Part shown: positions 6,068-7,401 of the stretch, piece after piece
Layout: every line of letters starts with the position of its first letter
Numbering within the stretch: the stretch's first letter is position 1
Assembly (NCBI GenBank): GCA_030050125.1
Contig: JASIJN010000365.1
Span: forward strand, 1-7,401
Direction: 5' to 3'
From: Streptosporangiaceae bacterium
Lineage (GTDB): Bacteria; Actinomycetota; Actinomycetes; Streptosporangiales; Streptosporangiaceae
DNA length: 7,401 nt
The notes under the pieces: generated by a model
What the model saw: the letters and a program-made list of their open reading frames with translations, nothing else
Told to the model about the DNA's origin: nothing
Databases searched by the model: none
Position numbers and translations under genes: made by a program

Positions 6068-7264
6068 TCAGCAGATCCGGGGGAGCGGATCGCCCACCAG
6101 CAGGTCGACGATCCGGGTACCGCCGAAGGCGGTCTTCAGCTGCACCAGCCCGGGCGGGTCCGCGGTGACCTGGCCGATGACGGCCGCCTGCTCGCCGAGC
6201 GGGTGCCCGCGCAGCGCGGCCAGGGCCTGCCCGGCCGCCTCCGGGGCGGTCACCACCACCAGCCGGCCCTCGCAGGCCACGTACATCGGGTCGATGCCGA
6301 GCAGCTCGCAGGCGCCGCGCACCTCGGTGCGGACCGGGATGTCGTTCTCGCTGACCACCACGCCCACGCCGGCCGCCGTGGCGATCTCGTTCAGGATGGT
6401 GGCCACTCCGCCGCGGGTCGCGTCGCGCAGCGCGCGGACGCCGGGCGTGGCCGACAGCAGGCCGGCGACCAGCCCGTTCAGCGGCGCGGTGTCGGAGGTC
6501 ACGTCGGCCTCGATGTCCAGCTCGCCGCGGGCCAGCATGATCGTGACCCCGTGGTCGCCGACCGGGCCCGACACGATGATCGCGTCTGCCGGGCGTACGT
6601 TCGCCACGCCGAGATCCAGGTCATGCTCGATCACGCCGACGCCCGCGGTGTTGATGTAGCAGCCGTCGGCCTTGCCCCGCTCCACCACCTTGGTGTCGCC
6701 GGTGACGATCTGCACGCCGGCCGCGTCGGCGGCCCGCCGCATGGTGGCGGCGATCCGGGCCAGCTCGGCGACCTCGAACCCCTCCTCCAGGATGAAGCCG
6801 GCCGACAGGAACAGCGGGGTGGCGCCGGATGTGGCCAGGTCGTTGACCGTGCCGTTCACGGCCAGGTCGCCGATGTTGCCGCCGGGAAAGGACAGCGGCG
6901 ACACCACGTAGGAATCCGTGGTCAGGGCCAGCCGCGTCCCGCCGACCGCCAGCCGCGCGGCGTCCTCGAGCGGCTCCAGCAGCGGGTTGCTGAACTCGCC
7001 CAGGAACAGCGCCTCGATCAGGGTCTGAGTGGCCTTGCCCCCGGCCCCGTGCGACATCGTGATCCGCTGTTCCCTGATCCGGGGGCGGCTGCGGCGGGCC
7101 CGGTCGATGCGCTCGAGCACGAGTTCCTCGCGCACCGTTCCCGGCAGCGGCTGCGGGGAGCCCCGGCGGGCGTGCTCCTCGTGATCGTCCTGGTCGTGCA
7201 GCCGCAAGGCCTCCTGCACCCAGTCGGCCTGCGTCGCCGGGCCAGCGCCGTGGTCGGAGGTCAC
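6068..7264 (-). CDS. hypE: HypE, carbamoyl dehydratase / cyanide-forming hydrogenase maturation protein, with N-terminal extension
   Basis: 398 residues from GTG 7264. HypE (PurM/AIR-synthase fold) dehydrates the S-carbamoyl group received from HypF to S-cyanide with ATP, then donates CN to iron on HypC-HypD. Seen: core start [20 protein letters not shown] (68-87); [11 protein letters not shown] at 128-138; GDTKVVERG at 189-197; [15 protein letters not shown] at 281-295; terminal PRIC with the acceptor Cys398. The family is usually about 330-350 residues; the surplus is an N-terminal segment of roughly 65 residues containing HDQDDHEEH at 23-31 and a basic [13 protein letters not shown] at 55-67. 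The start is supported by AAGGAGG upstream and the GTGA overlap with the hypD stop. Internal starts (GTG codon 44, ATG codon 70) lack comparable sites, and ATG 70 would trim the usual N-terminus. Confidence 0.95.
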   Translation of the reverse strand: MTSDHGAGPATQADWVQEALRLHDQDDHEEHARRGSPQPLPGTVREELVLERIDRARRSRPRIREQRITMSHGAGGKATQTLIEALFLGEFSNPLLEPLEDAARLAVGGTRLALTTDSYVVSPLSFPGGNIGDLAVNGTVNDLATSGATPLFLSAGFILEEGFEVAELARIAATMRRAADAAGVQIVTGDTKVVERGKADGCYINTAGVGVIEHDLDLGVANVRPADAIIVSGPVGDHGVTIMLARGELDIEADVTSDTAPLNGLVAGLLSATPGVRALRDATRGGVATILNEIATAAGVGVVVSENDIPVRTEVRGACELLGIDPMYVACEGRLVVVTAPEAAGQALAALRGHPLGEQAAVIGQVTADPPGLVQLKTAFGGTRIVDLLVGDPLPRIC

Positions 7265-7401
7265 CTCTGACTCGCCTCCTTGACCCGATGGCGGGTCAGG
7301 CGGCCGTAGTTGTAGTAGGCCGCGCAGGCGCCCTCGGGCGACACCATGCAGGTCCCGATCGGTGTCTCCGGCGTGCACGCGGTGCCGAAGACCTTGCACT
7401 C
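7261..7401 (-). CDS. hypD: HypD, C-terminal fragment (gene enters from right edge)
   Basis: The last 46 codons plus TGA at 7263-7261, read directly from the minus strand. HypD is the iron-sulfur scaffold that, with HypC, assembles the Fe(CN)2CO unit. The visible tail holds [19 protein letters not shown] followed by [15 protein letters not shown], the highly conserved family C-terminus. Its four cysteines (fragment positions 2, 9, 18, 26) match the region known to bind the [4Fe-4S] cluster. The last eleven residues are basic and unconserved. Its stop overlaps the hypE GTG by four bases. The gene is cut by the window edge, not broken. Confidence 0.95.
   Translation of the reverse strand, partial: ECKVFGTACTPETPIGTCMVSPEGACAAYYNYGRLTRHRVKEASQR
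7275..7281 (-). promoter_or_regulatory. Ribosome binding site AAGGAGG of hypE
   Basis: Near-perfect anti-16S match in the last hypD codons, 10 bases before the GTG at 7264. This is the main evidence that the long N-terminal form of HypE is translated. Confidence 0.65.

Overview
The window is very GC-rich with strong third-position G/C bias. It carries a deacetylase of the mycothiol Mca/MshB type, which points to an actinomycete (inference from composition and families; no rRNA or other marker gene is present). It splits into an ordinary metabolic left third and a [NiFe]-hydrogenase maturation (hyp) region on the right.

Left part (1-2362): a nitronate monooxygenase-like flavoprotein gene runs leftward off the window edge (1-691, minus). 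It is divergent from a PIG-L/LmbE zinc deacetylase gene (821-1666, plus). Their 129-bp shared upstream region holds two perfect inverted repeats built on a GGTCAC half-site, a plausible operator. The deacetylase converges on a cation-dependent O-methyltransferase gene (minus), with only 36 bp between the stop codons. The methyltransferase is divergent from hypF.

Right part (2488-7401): hypF (plus) converges on a minus-strand run whose transcription order is hypD (C-terminal 46 codons only), hypE, hypA, hypB. The hypF and hypB stop codons lie inside one palindromic CTAG. hypD/hypE overlap by GTGA, hypA/hypB are 2 bp apart, and hypE/hypA are 45 bp apart, so this looks like one transcript entering from beyond the right edge. 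HypF and HypE make the CN ligand: carbamoyl transfer, then dehydration on the HypE C-terminal cysteine. HypD, with the unseen HypC, assembles Fe(CN)2CO. HypA and HypB insert nickel. hypC, the hydrogenase structural genes and the maturation protease are not in the window; hypC and at least part of the rest probably lie to the right.

I see no undescribed multi-gene system. The most interesting details are a roughly 65-residue N-terminal extension on HypE with an Asp/His cluster, a HypB with both an N-terminal CxxCxC site and 13 histidines in 31 residues, a shortened Cys-Pro-Cys zinc knuckle in HypA, a well-primed 7-codon micro-ORF in front of hypF, and the palindromic sites at 740-794. There is no gene-free stretch over 300 bases, and I saw no tRNA, rRNA, insertion sequence or CRISPR array.
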